The notes under the pieces: generated by a model | The model's input: only the letters and a program-made list of their open reading frames with translations | The model's database searches: none | Told to the model about the DNA's origin: nothing | NCBI RefSeq assembly: GCF_015351475.1 | Contig: NZ_JADKPR010000003.1 | Coordinates: 1 to 64,000, forward strand | Source: Flavobacterium sp. HJJ | GTDB lineage: Bacteria; Bacteroidota; Bacteroidia; Flavobacteriales; Flavobacteriaceae | Reading direction: 5' to 3' | DNA length: 64,000 bases | Shown: in pieces, positions 37,857-45,580 of the stretch | How positions within the stretch are numbered: position 1 is the first letter of the stretch | How the letters are laid out: each line of letters opens with the position of its first letter | Translations under genes and position numbers: made by a program

Positions 37857-38711
37857 ATGAAATTAATACGTTTTGGAGCTGTAGGAAAAGAAAAGCCAGG
37901 AGTTATTATTGGAGAGAAACGATATGATGTATCTTCAATTGTTTCAGATTTTAATGAAGCTTTTTTTGATGAAAACGGTTTAGAAAAATTAAAAAAAGCA
38001 TTGGAAAGCAATCCGGTTTTGCCAGAAGTGAGTGCCGATGTACGTTTGGGTTCTCCAGTAGCGAGACCTTCAAAAATAATCTGTATTGGATTGAATTATG
38101 TGGATCACTGTCATGAAACAGGTGCGCCGATTCCAGCAGAACCAATTATCTTTTTCAAATCAACGACTTCTTTATGCGGTCCAAATGATGATTTGATTAT
38201 CCCAAAAAACAGTGAAAAAACAGACTGGGAAATCGAATTGGCATTTGTTGTAGGCAAAAAAGCAAGTTATGTAGAAGAAGCAGAAGCTTTGGATTATGTA
38301 GCAGGTTATGCTTTACTAAACGATTACAGCGAAAGAGCTTTTCAGATAGAAATGGGCGGACAATGGGCAAAAGGAAAAGGATGCGATACGTTTGCGCCTC
38401 TTGGGCCATTCCTTGCTACTCAGGATGAAATTGCCGATGTAAATAATATTCCGATGTGGTTAACTGTAAATGGTAAAAAATTCCAGGACAGCAATACATT
38501 GAACTTAGTTTTCAAAATTCCATTTTTAGTACATTATCTAAGCCAGTTTATGACTTTAATGCCTGGTGATATCATTAGTACAGGAACGCCTCCTGGAGTT
38601 GGATTAGGAATCAAGCCAGATCCAATTTATATCAAGCCCGGTGATGTTATTGAGTTAGGCATGGAAGGTTTAGGATCCAGCAGACAGGTAGCAAAAGCAT
38701 ATAGTAAATAA
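37857..38711 (+). CDS. FAH-family hydrolase, probable 2,4-diketo-3-deoxy-L-fuconate (rhamnonate) hydrolase
   Basis: A 284-residue fumarylacetoacetase-superfamily protein with a short N-terminal domain (about 1-65). The metal ligands are E125 and E127 in DWEIELAFVVG and D156 in LLNDYSER. GLNYVDHCHETG, AKGKGCDTFAPLGP and GDIISTGTPPGVGLG are strong family motifs. Members of this exact build split 2,4-diketo-3-deoxy-L-fuconate or -rhamnonate into pyruvate and L-lactate. The preceding SDR would make this substrate, and the downstream dehydrogenase and lactonase start the route. The family also contains acylpyruvases and 2-oxopentenoate hydratase-like enzymes, but the context favours the deoxysugar hydrolase. 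Confidence 0.88.
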   Translation: MKLIRFGAVGKEKPGVIIGEKRYDVSSIVSDFNEAFFDENGLEKLKKALESNPVLPEVSADVRLGSPVARPSKIICIGLNYVDHCHETGAPIPAEPIIFFKSTTSLCGPNDDLIIPKNSEKTDWEIELAFVVGKKASYVEEAEALDYVAGYALLNDYSERAFQIEMGGQWAKGKGCDTFAPLGPFLATQDEIADVNNIPMWLTVNGKKFQDSNTLNLVFKIPFLVHYLSQFMTLMPGDIISTGTPPGVGLGIKPDPIYIKPGDVIELGMEGLGSSRQVAKAYSK

Positions 38712-38762
38712 TATAAACTTAGGAGTTGTTTATCCAATTTCTAAAAAAATAATTCTAATAAA

Positions 38763-39776
38763 ATGAAATATATTGTTTGCGAAAAACCGAAAGAGTTTCT
38801 GCTGAAAGAGAAACCAATGCCGGAACCTAAAGAAGGAGAAGTTCTTTTGAAAATTAAAAGAATAGGGGTCTGCGGAACCGATATACATGCTTTTGGAGGA
38901 ACACAGCCTTATTTTGAATATCCAAGAATTTTAGGCCACGAATTGGCAGCAGAATATATAAAAGGAAATGCAAAAGGTTTTGAACCGGGAGACAAAGTAA
39001 CTTTTATTCCTTATTTCAGCTGCGGAAAATGCGTTGCCTGCAGAAACGGTTTAACAAACTGCTGTGCAAATATCAAAGTTTTTGGTGTGCATATAGATGG
39101 CGGAATGGCAGAATATGTGACTGTTCCTGAACAGTATCTCCTTCACGGACAAGGTTTGGATTATGATGAACTGGCTTTGATAGAACCGCTTGCCATTGCA
39201 GCACACGGCGTTCGCAGGGCAGCTGTAAAAGCAACCGATACTGTTTTAGTAATGGGAGCAGGACCAATCGGATTAGGATTGATCCAGTTTGCAAAAATTG
39301 CCGGGGCTAAAGTGATTGTTCTGGATATTAATGAATACCGCCTTAATTTTTGTAAAGAAGCGCTTCAGGCTGATGAAACTATAAACCCGCTGCACGATGA
39401 TGTTGCTGCAAAATTAGCAGAACTGACCAATGGTGATATGGCCAATGTGGTGATTGATGCGACCGGAAATCAAAAAGTGATGAACAGTGCTTTCAATTAC
39501 ATTTCCCATGGCGGCCGATTTGTTTTGGTGGGACTTCAAAAAGGAGAACTGAGTTTCAGTCATCCTGATTTCCATAAAAGAGAATCTACTTTGATGAGCA
39601 GCCGAAATGCGACCATCGAAGATTTTGAATATGTAATGCAATGCCTGAAAGAAGGTAAAATCGACCCTAAAAAATACATCACTCACCGTGCTGATTTTAC
39701 AGACATGATTGGTGAATTTGAAAAATGGATTGATCCCAAAAACAATACTATTAAAGCAATAATTGAGATAAAATAA
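38763..39776 (+). CDS. Zinc-dependent alcohol dehydrogenase (MDR family), sugar-acid type
   Basis: A 337-residue medium-chain dehydrogenase with an intact catalytic zinc site (C37 in GVCGTDIH, H59-E60 in GHE) and a four-cysteine structural zinc site (C87, C90, C93, C101). The NAD-binding motif is VMGAGPIGLGLIQFA. It resembles the L-galactonate 5-dehydrogenase/RspB/sorbitol dehydrogenase branch. It lies 51 bases after the FAH gene. It has no obvious job in the standard L-fucose route, where both oxidations are done by SDRs. It may oxidise an epimer such as L-galactonate or rhamnonate, or act on another sugar released by the neighbouring glycosidases. Confidence 0.85.
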   Translation: MKYIVCEKPKEFLLKEKPMPEPKEGEVLLKIKRIGVCGTDIHAFGGTQPYFEYPRILGHELAAEYIKGNAKGFEPGDKVTFIPYFSCGKCVACRNGLTNCCANIKVFGVHIDGGMAEYVTVPEQYLLHGQGLDYDELALIEPLAIAAHGVRRAAVKATDTVLVMGAGPIGLGLIQFAKIAGAKVIVLDINEYRLNFCKEALQADETINPLHDDVAAKLAELTNGDMANVVIDATGNQKVMNSAFNYISHGGRFVLVGLQKGELSFSHPDFHKRESTLMSSRNATIEDFEYVMQCLKEGKIDPKKYITHRADFTDMIGEFEKWIDPKNNTIKAIIEIK

Positions 39777-39790
39777 GATTAAGCTTTAAA

Positions 39791-39918
39791 CACATAGAAA
39801 CATAGATTTTTTCTTTTTTGAGAGAGAATTGAAAGAAACTAGTTTCTCACACATAGCTATGCGTTTGTATGCAAGTGAAACGCCTTTTTGTATGTTTCTA
39901 AAGCTATGTTTCTATGTG
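39791..39918. repeat. Inverted-repeat element (CACATAGAAACATAG family)
   Basis: CACATAGAAACATAG (39791-39805) and CTATGTTTCTATGTG (39904-39918) are perfect 15-base arms flanking about 98 bases. The interior also holds CACATAGCTATG. It fills the gap between the zinc dehydrogenase and L-fucose dehydrogenase genes. Confidence 0.82.
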
Positions 39919-39965
39919 GTTAAAAATATTTATAGCTATTGAAAACCATAAATAAATAGAAAAAA

Positions 39966-40763
39966 ATGGATTTAAATTTAAAAGGAAAAATCATAGTAGT
40001 ATCAGGTTCCGCCGGAAAAGAAGGCAGTATTGGTGAAACCATCATCAACCGCCTTGCTGATGAAGGTGCTATTCCGGTTCTTGTAGACAGAAACAGCAGA
40101 GGTTTTGGTTATGCCGAAGCTTTGCAGCAAAAAGGAATTGATTCTTTATTTGTGCAGACGGATGTTACCAATCCTGAGGCGATGGAAAATGCAGTAAAAA
40201 AGATTGCCGAAAAATACGGTAGAATTGATGCTGTTATCAATAATGTAGGAGTTAACGACGGAGCAGGATTAGATGCTACTTATGAAGAATTTATGGATTC
40301 TTTAAAATTGAATGTAGTGAGTTACTTCCTGCTGGTAAAATTTGCGCTTCCTTATTTGAAAGAATCAAAAGGAAATATTCTGAATATTGGTTCAAAAGTA
40401 GCTTTGACAGGACAGGGCGGTACTTCCGGTTATGCTGCCGCAAAAGGAGGGGTACTTGGATTAACCAGAGAATGGGCTGTAGATTTGATTCAGTTTGGTA
40501 TTCGTTCCAATGCGATAATTATAGCTGAATGTTACACACCAGCATACGAAGACTGGATCAAAACGGTACCAGATGGTGAAGCAGTTTTGAAAAAAATCAA
40601 TAAAAGTATACCATTTGAGGGAAGAATGACTAAAACTGAAGAAATCGCCGATGCAGTTTTGTTTACTATTTCCGATCGTTCTTCTCACACTACAGGACAG
40701 TTTGTTTTTGTTGAAGGCGGTTATGTGCATTTGGATCGTGCTTTAATTAGCGATGTAAATTAA
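39966..40763 (+). CDS. L-fucose dehydrogenase-like short-chain dehydrogenase
   Basis: A 265-residue SDR with glycine motif SGSAGKEGSIG (13-23), which has an insertion relative to TGxxxGIG, plus S143, Y156 and K160 (YAAAK). The late segments AIIIAECYTPAYEDWI, TKTEEIADAVLFTISDRSSHTTGQ and GGYVHLDRAL are characteristic of bacterial L-fucose dehydrogenases of the Xanthomonas and Burkholderia pathway. It should oxidise L-fucose (and perhaps L-galactose or D-arabinose) to the lactone in the cytoplasm. The lactonase gene follows after 5 bases, strong support for the assignment. L-rhamnose is less likely. Confidence 0.85.
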   Translation: MDLNLKGKIIVVSGSAGKEGSIGETIINRLADEGAIPVLVDRNSRGFGYAEALQQKGIDSLFVQTDVTNPEAMENAVKKIAEKYGRIDAVINNVGVNDGAGLDATYEEFMDSLKLNVVSYFLLVKFALPYLKESKGNILNIGSKVALTGQGGTSGYAAAKGGVLGLTREWAVDLIQFGIRSNAIIIAECYTPAYEDWIKTVPDGEAVLKKINKSIPFEGRMTKTEEIADAVLFTISDRSSHTTGQFVFVEGGYVHLDRALISDVN

Positions 40764-40768
40764 TAAGG

Positions 40769-41605
40769 ATGAACAAACGAATTGATTCTCATCAGCATTT
40801 TTGGAAATTCGATCCCATTAGAGACAGCTGGATTGATGATTCGATGCAGAAAATTCAAAGGGATTTTCTGCCGGAAGATTTACTGCCTTTGCTGACCGAA
40901 AATAAATTTCAGGGCTGTGTAGCTGTTGAAGCACATCAATCGGAAGAACAGACTAATTTTTTAGCGGATCTGGCTTCTAAAAAAGATTTTATTAAAGGTA
41001 TTGTCGGCTGGGCAGATTTACGGGATAAAAACGTAAGTGAAAGATTAAACCATTTTTCAAATAATAAAATCATCAAAGGTTTCCGTCACGTAGTACAGGC
41101 CGAAGCTGATGATTTTATGCTGCGAAATGATTTCAGAAATGGAATCGCTGCATTAAAGGAATTTGATTTTACTTATGATATTCTAATTTTTCATCGGCAG
41201 TTACCGGCCGCAATCGATTTGGTAAAACGTTTTCCGGAACAAAAATTTGTCATCGATCATATTGCAAAACCGAATATCAAATCGGGCGAAATTGCTTCTT
41301 GGGAAAAAGATATCAAAGAGATTGCAAAATTTGATAATGTAAGCTGTAAAGTTTCTGGAATGGTTACAGAAGCCGATTGGAACAATTGGAAATCACAGGA
41401 TTTAAAACCTTATCTAGATGTGATTTTTGAAAATTTTTCGACAGATAAATTGATGTTCGGTTCTGATTGGCCGGTTTGTAATGTGGCAGCGGATTATGCA
41501 GCAGTAGTAAATACTTTAGAAGATTATATCGCTCAATTTTCCATTCAGGAGCAGAATAAGATTTGGTTTGAAAACGCAGAGGCATTTTATAAATTGGAAA
41601 TCTAA
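40769..41605 (+). CDS. L-fuconolactonase-like amidohydrolase (COG3618)
   Basis: A 278-residue amidohydrolase-superfamily protein. DSHQHFW (6-12) is the first metal-binding strand, VAVEAHQSEEQTNFL and KGFRHVVQ follow, FVIDHIAKP is the strand-6 region and MFGSDWPVCNV contains the conserved terminal aspartate. COG3618 enzymes open L-fucono- or L-rhamnono-lactones to the acids. It is 5 bases after the L-fucose dehydrogenase-like gene, so the two are co-translated and catalyse successive steps. The next enzyme expected, a fuconate dehydratase, is absent from the window. Confidence 0.88.
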   Translation: MNKRIDSHQHFWKFDPIRDSWIDDSMQKIQRDFLPEDLLPLLTENKFQGCVAVEAHQSEEQTNFLADLASKKDFIKGIVGWADLRDKNVSERLNHFSNNKIIKGFRHVVQAEADDFMLRNDFRNGIAALKEFDFTYDILIFHRQLPAAIDLVKRFPEQKFVIDHIAKPNIKSGEIASWEKDIKEIAKFDNVSCKVSGMVTEADWNNWKSQDLKPYLDVIFENFSTDKLMFGSDWPVCNVAADYAAVVNTLEDYIAQFSIQEQNKIWFENAEAFYKLEI

Positions 41606-41678
41606 ATAAAAATATTGGTGATAAATTGAATAATCAGATGATTGATGTCTTATAAATTATTTAAAATCAGCAGTAAAA

Positions 41679-41723
41679 ATATAAGTCATATTAGTAAGAT
41701 TCATAAACTTATATGACTTATAT
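41679..41723. repeat. Inverted-repeat element, copy 2 of the TATATGACTTATATG family
   Basis: ATATAAGTCATAT (41679-41691) and ATATGACTTATAT (41711-41723) are perfect 13-base arms with a 19-base loop. The right arm plus following bases repeat the copy at 29655-29671. It lies between the convergent lactonase and AraC genes, so it may act as a terminator. Confidence 0.8.
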
Positions 41724-41749
41724 GTTTTAAAAAAAGTATCAGTTATGAT

Positions 41750-42691
41750 TTAATTGTCTTTAATTTCTTGATTTCTATAACGGCCTGGAGTGGTTCCCGT
41801 TCTTTGCAAAAAAGAAGAAGTAAAATGCTGTAACGATGAAAAACCGCAGGAATAAGCAATATCCGACATCGATTTATTTTTAGGATTTAAGATTAGTTCA
41901 ATAGCTTTTTCGATTTTTAGATTAATGATGTAGCTGTTTGGAGGATATCCGGTTAATCTTTTTACTTCATAGGTAAATTTTGTTTTTCCCATTCCAAATT
42001 TATGCGCCAGATCGTCAATATTCCATTTTTTGCTGATGTCATCAGAGACGGTTTTAGTGAATTTTTCTATAAAATTGGTTTCTTCATCAGTTTTCAGGAC
42101 CATGCTCGAAAGCTGTCTGTATAAATCGATTAGTAAATTCTCTAAAATATTACCGACCATAATTTCAAAACCTTCTTCCTGATTGGCCAGCTCCCTGCGA
42201 ATTTCAGTGAAATATTTTTCAAAGGTTTTGGCTTTTTCTACAACCACATTTCTGTTGTCAGCAATCAAATCACCTAGCTTTTCCTGAATGCTTTTGGATA
42301 ATTTTGACCAGTTTCCTAAGTTTAATTTCTTTTTTTGATTGTATTCCAAAGGTTTTAATATAATCCAGTCGATATATCCAATATCCATTTTGCCGCTTGG
42401 GCTACCGTTCCAGTGCCAAGGCGCCGTTACAGATAAATTGCCTGGCAATAGCTCTATTTGATTACCTTCAACAACCCAATCGTATTTTCCGCTGGTTACA
42501 AAATGAATTTCAATTCCGTCATTCAAGTGTGGCCGCATATTTTCGTCCATCTGCACTTTGGTAAAGCGCATACTGCCGAATTGTTTGATGAAAGGTATAT
42601 TGATTAATGGCCCAGGATTTTTTTCATGCCACCAGACTCCAGAATTTCCAGCGCTATTTTTTTGGATGCTGTTTGAATTTAAATTATCCAT
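41750..42691 (-). CDS. AraC-family transcriptional regulator
   Basis: A 313-residue regulator. The N-terminal cupin-like sensor is about residues 35-110 (RPHLNDGIEIHFVTSGKYDWVVEG, ELLPGNLSVTAPWHWNG). The two-helix-turn-helix AraC domain is at about 210-308, with the second helix region MSDIAYSCGFSSLQHFTSSFLQRTGTTPGRYR. It is transcribed away from the GH141 gene, and 252 bases separate the two. Its sensor suggests a sugar ligand, probably fucose, rhamnose or a derivative. It may control the GH141 operon, the convergent fucose genes or both. Confidence 0.88.
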   Translation of the reverse strand: MDNLNSNSIQKNSAGNSGVWWHEKNPGPLINIPFIKQFGSMRFTKVQMDENMRPHLNDGIEIHFVTSGKYDWVVEGNQIELLPGNLSVTAPWHWNGSPSGKMDIGYIDWIILKPLEYNQKKKLNLGNWSKLSKSIQEKLGDLIADNRNVVVEKAKTFEKYFTEIRRELANQEEGFEIMVGNILENLLIDLYRQLSSMVLKTDEETNFIEKFTKTVSDDISKKWNIDDLAHKFGMGKTKFTYEVKRLTGYPPNSYIINLKIEKAIELILNPKNKSMSDIAYSCGFSSLQHFTSSFLQRTGTTPGRYRNQEIKDN

Positions 42692-42853
42692 AATTTTTAG
42701 TTAAGTCAATTAGTTATTTTTCAATGGCTAAATTAGAAAATTTTTATAGAATTGTTCGTTGTTTAAAAATAACACGGAATAATTATATAAATATTACTTT
42801 TAACATTTCAATGATTATTTATAATATAAAATTTAATATTCATAAAAATAGAT

Positions 42854-42869
42854 TCCTATTTAAATAGGA
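42854..42869. promoter_or_regulatory. Perfect palindrome in the araC/GH141 divergent region
   Basis: TCCTATTTAAATAGGA is a perfect 16-base palindrome, 75 bases before the GH141 start. A smaller inverted pair, ATCTTA (42891-42896) and TAAGAT (42903-42908), lies between it and the gene. An operator function is inferred from the position. AraC-type proteins usually prefer direct repeats, so another regulator is possible. Confidence 0.4.
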
Positions 42870-42943
42870 TTAATAAATAAAAAGGCGAATATCTTACATT
42901 TTTAAGATTTAAGATAGTCACCAAATTAAAATTAAAAGGTAAA

Positions 42944-45448
42944 ATGATTTTAAAGCAAAAAAATAGACTTTTTTTGGTTTTTTTCCTGATTGGAATGATG
43001 TTTACTGCCAATGCTGCCGAAATTTGGGTGTCAGCTTCAGGTAAGGATAGTAACATTGGAACAAAAGATAGTCCGCTGGCAACTGTACATATGGCCGTAA
43101 GAAAAGCCAGAGAATTACGCCGATTAAAAGATGCTTCCATAAAAGATGGTATCCATATTATAATTATGGATGGAACCTATAATTTGAATGAACCTTTATT
43201 TATAAGACCCGAGGATTCAGGAACTGCCGAGAGTCCAACTACAATTGAAGCAGCTGCCAATGCAAAACCTATTTTTAGCGGTGGATTTGAAATCAAAAAT
43301 TGGAAAAAATCTGCAATCGCTATAAACGGCTTAAAAGCAGGAACAGTTTGGGTAGCTGATGCGCCTAAGCAGGCAGGAGAAATATTGAATTACAGACAGC
43401 TTTGGGTAAATGATATAAAAGCTGTTAGAGCCAAAAGCACTGCTGGAAACAAAATGGACCGCATTCTCTCTTGGAATGCTGCATCAGAAACCTGCTGGAT
43501 TCCTTTCAAGGACAAATCGGTTAAGTTCGAGCCTGGTATGGAAATCTTTATTGTGCAATGGTGGGCTATCGCCAATCTGAGAATCAAAAATATCGAAATA
43601 CGAAAAGACAGCGCCAGACTTTCATTTGAAAAACCTGAAAGCCGTATTCAGAGTGAGCACCCTTGGCCAGCACCTTGGATTTCTAAAAATAATGGAAACT
43701 CTGCATTCTATTTAAACAACGGAATGTCAATGTTGAACGAAGCTGGAGAATGGTATTTGGATAGAAAAAATGCCAAGATTTATTACATTCCAAGAACAGG
43801 CGAAAATATGGTTTCTGCAAAAGTTACGGTGCCAGTTTTAGAAAATTTGGTAGAGATAAAAGGAACTATAGATTCACCGGTAAGTTATTTTAAATTTAAA
43901 GGAATTTCATTTCAATACAGCAATTGGCTGCGTCCGTCACAACAAGGGCATGTTCCTTTGCAGGCGGGAATGTATTTGCTGGATGCCTATAAATTGAAAG
44001 CACCTGGAACACCAAATCAGGCAAATTTAGAAAATCAGGCTTGGGTTGGGAGACCAAGAGCGGCAGTTGAGGTTAATTACACTAATAATATAGTGTTTGA
44101 AGACTGTAGTTTTGAGCATTTGTCTTCTACAGGGTTGGATTTTAATAAGGGAACGAATCACAATCGAGTGCAGGGAAATCTTTTCAAGGACATTGGTGGA
44201 AACGGAATGAGCTTGGGTGTTTTTTCTGAAGAGTCTTTTGAAGCGCATTTACCATTAAATATAAAAGATGAAAGAGAAGTTTGTTCAGATGAACTGATTG
44301 CTGATAATATGATTACCAATGTGGCCAATGAAGATTGGGGATGTCTTGGAATTGCTGCAGGTTTTGTCAAAAATCTGACTATCGAGCATAATGAAATTTC
44401 GGATGTAGCCTACAGCGGTATTTCGATGGGCTGGGGCTGGACGCATACTGCAAATGTGATGCGAAACAATAAAATTATTGGGAATAAAATTCATCATTAT
44501 GCCAAACATTTGCACGATGTAGCAGGAATTTATACACTTTCTTCTCAAGCAGACAGCCGAATTGAAGAGAATTATATAGACAAAGTATATTTTAGTCCTT
44601 ATGCACACGATCCATTCCTGTGGCTGTACATGTACACGGATGAAGGTTCACAGTATTTTACAATACAAAACAACTGGATACCAATTCAGAAAATATTAAA
44701 AAATAATAATGGTCCCGAAGGGAATATTTGGAAAGACAATTATGCATTTGTAAATCCAAAAATTAAGGAAAATGCAGGAATCAGAAAGCCTTATGCTGAT
44801 TTAGACAAAGAGGTTGTTGTGGATGAAGCTTGGGGCTTGCAGGAAATGCCAAAAGCTGTGGTGATTGAATTAGTTGGAACTGATTTGGATGTAGAAAAAA
44901 TCAAATCAACCATAAAAGGCTTCCGAATTGTAGGTGAAGAATTGTACCAATGGCAAAATCATTTGGTGATTTACGGACTAATGAATCAGCCGGAAAGAGT
45001 GAAAAAGAAACTGGCTTTGGCTTTCCCAAAATTAGAAATAAAGGTATACGAAAATCCTGTTTATGATTTCCAGAAATTCGAAAGATGCAAGGATTCAAAT
45101 CCTGTATCAGAATGGGAAAATATAATTTTGACAGCTAATTTGGTTGATGATCCCAAAATGCAAAAAGAATATGTTGATTATCACGCCACTCAATTTGAAA
45201 AGTGGCCTGAAATTGCAAAAGGTTTTTGTAATGCCGATTTTCAGCAGTTACAGGTTTTCAAAAATGGAAGACAATTAATGCTGATTATCAGTATTCCGAA
45301 AGGAGAAAGCTTGGATAAACTGAACCCAAAAACAACCGAAAATAATCCCCGTGTCAACGATTGGAATAATTTGATGAAAAAATATCAAACAGGAATTGAA
45401 GGTGCAAAACCTGATGAAACGTGGATTTTTTTGAATAAAATAAAATAA
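42944..45448 (+). CDS. GH141-like beta-helix glycosidase fused to a fucose/rhamnose mutarotase domain
   Basis: An 834-residue secreted protein (signal to TANAAE). Residues 25-640 form a right-handed beta-helix with an opening typical of this group (EIWVSASGKDSNIGTKDSPLA) and helix turns such as GNGMSLG and AYSGISMGWGW. This resembles GH141, a family with alpha-L-fucosidase (RG-II) and xylanase members. Residues 640-726 form one small alpha/beta unit. Residues 727-834 match the RhaM/FucU-type L-rhamnose mutarotase fold: NLVDDPKMQKEYVDYHATQF, FEKWPEIAKGF, RQLMLIISIPKG, NNPRVNDWNNLMKKYQ. The fusion would release the deoxysugar and balance its anomers in the periplasm. It heads the GH141-oxidoreductase-symporter-GH78 operon. 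Confidence 0.82.
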   Translation: MILKQKNRLFLVFFLIGMMFTANAAEIWVSASGKDSNIGTKDSPLATVHMAVRKARELRRLKDASIKDGIHIIIMDGTYNLNEPLFIRPEDSGTAESPTTIEAAANAKPIFSGGFEIKNWKKSAIAINGLKAGTVWVADAPKQAGEILNYRQLWVNDIKAVRAKSTAGNKMDRILSWNAASETCWIPFKDKSVKFEPGMEIFIVQWWAIANLRIKNIEIRKDSARLSFEKPESRIQSEHPWPAPWISKNNGNSAFYLNNGMSMLNEAGEWYLDRKNAKIYYIPRTGENMVSAKVTVPVLENLVEIKGTIDSPVSYFKFKGISFQYSNWLRPSQQGHVPLQAGMYLLDAYKLKAPGTPNQANLENQAWVGRPRAAVEVNYTNNIVFEDCSFEHLSSTGLDFNKGTNHNRVQGNLFKDIGGNGMSLGVFSEESFEAHLPLNIKDEREVCSDELIADNMITNVANEDWGCLGIAAGFVKNLTIEHNEISDVAYSGISMGWGWTHTANVMRNNKIIGNKIHHYAKHLHDVAGIYTLSSQADSRIEENYIDKVYFSPYAHDPFLWLYMYTDEGSQYFTIQNNWIPIQKILKNNNGPEGNIWKDNYAFVNPKIKENAGIRKPYADLDKEVVVDEAWGLQEMPKAVVIELVGTDLDVEKIKSTIKGFRIVGEELYQWQNHLVIYGLMNQPERVKKKLALAFPKLEIKVYENPVYDFQKFERCKDSNPVSEWENIILTANLVDDPKMQKEYVDYHATQFEKWPEIAKGFCNADFQQLQVFKNGRQLMLIISIPKGESLDKLNPKTTENNPRVNDWNNLMKKYQTGIEGAKPDETWIFLNKIK

Positions 45449-45450
45449 AA

Positions 45451-45565
45451 ATCAAGCCACGAATTAACGAATTAAAACAAATGTTTTCTGGATATAATTT
45501 CACAAATAGAATTAGTGAGATTTTTGATGATAAAGATTAAGAAAGATTATTCGTGAATTCAAGGC
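45451..45565. repeat. Imperfect inverted-repeat element (CACGAATTAACGAATT family)
   Basis: GCCACGAATTAACGAATT (45451-45468) and ATTCGTGAATTCAAGGC (45549-45565) form an imperfect inverted repeat. It lies between the GH141 and oxidoreductase genes. Confidence 0.65.
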
Positions 45566-45580
45566 ATTAAACTAAAAGCA

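Noticed and set aside
44027..44608. Minus-strand open frames inside the GH141 gene
   Set aside because: They are antisense shadows of a well-supported gene, with no recognisable domain and low-complexity composition. The same applies to the other overlapping frames across the window.
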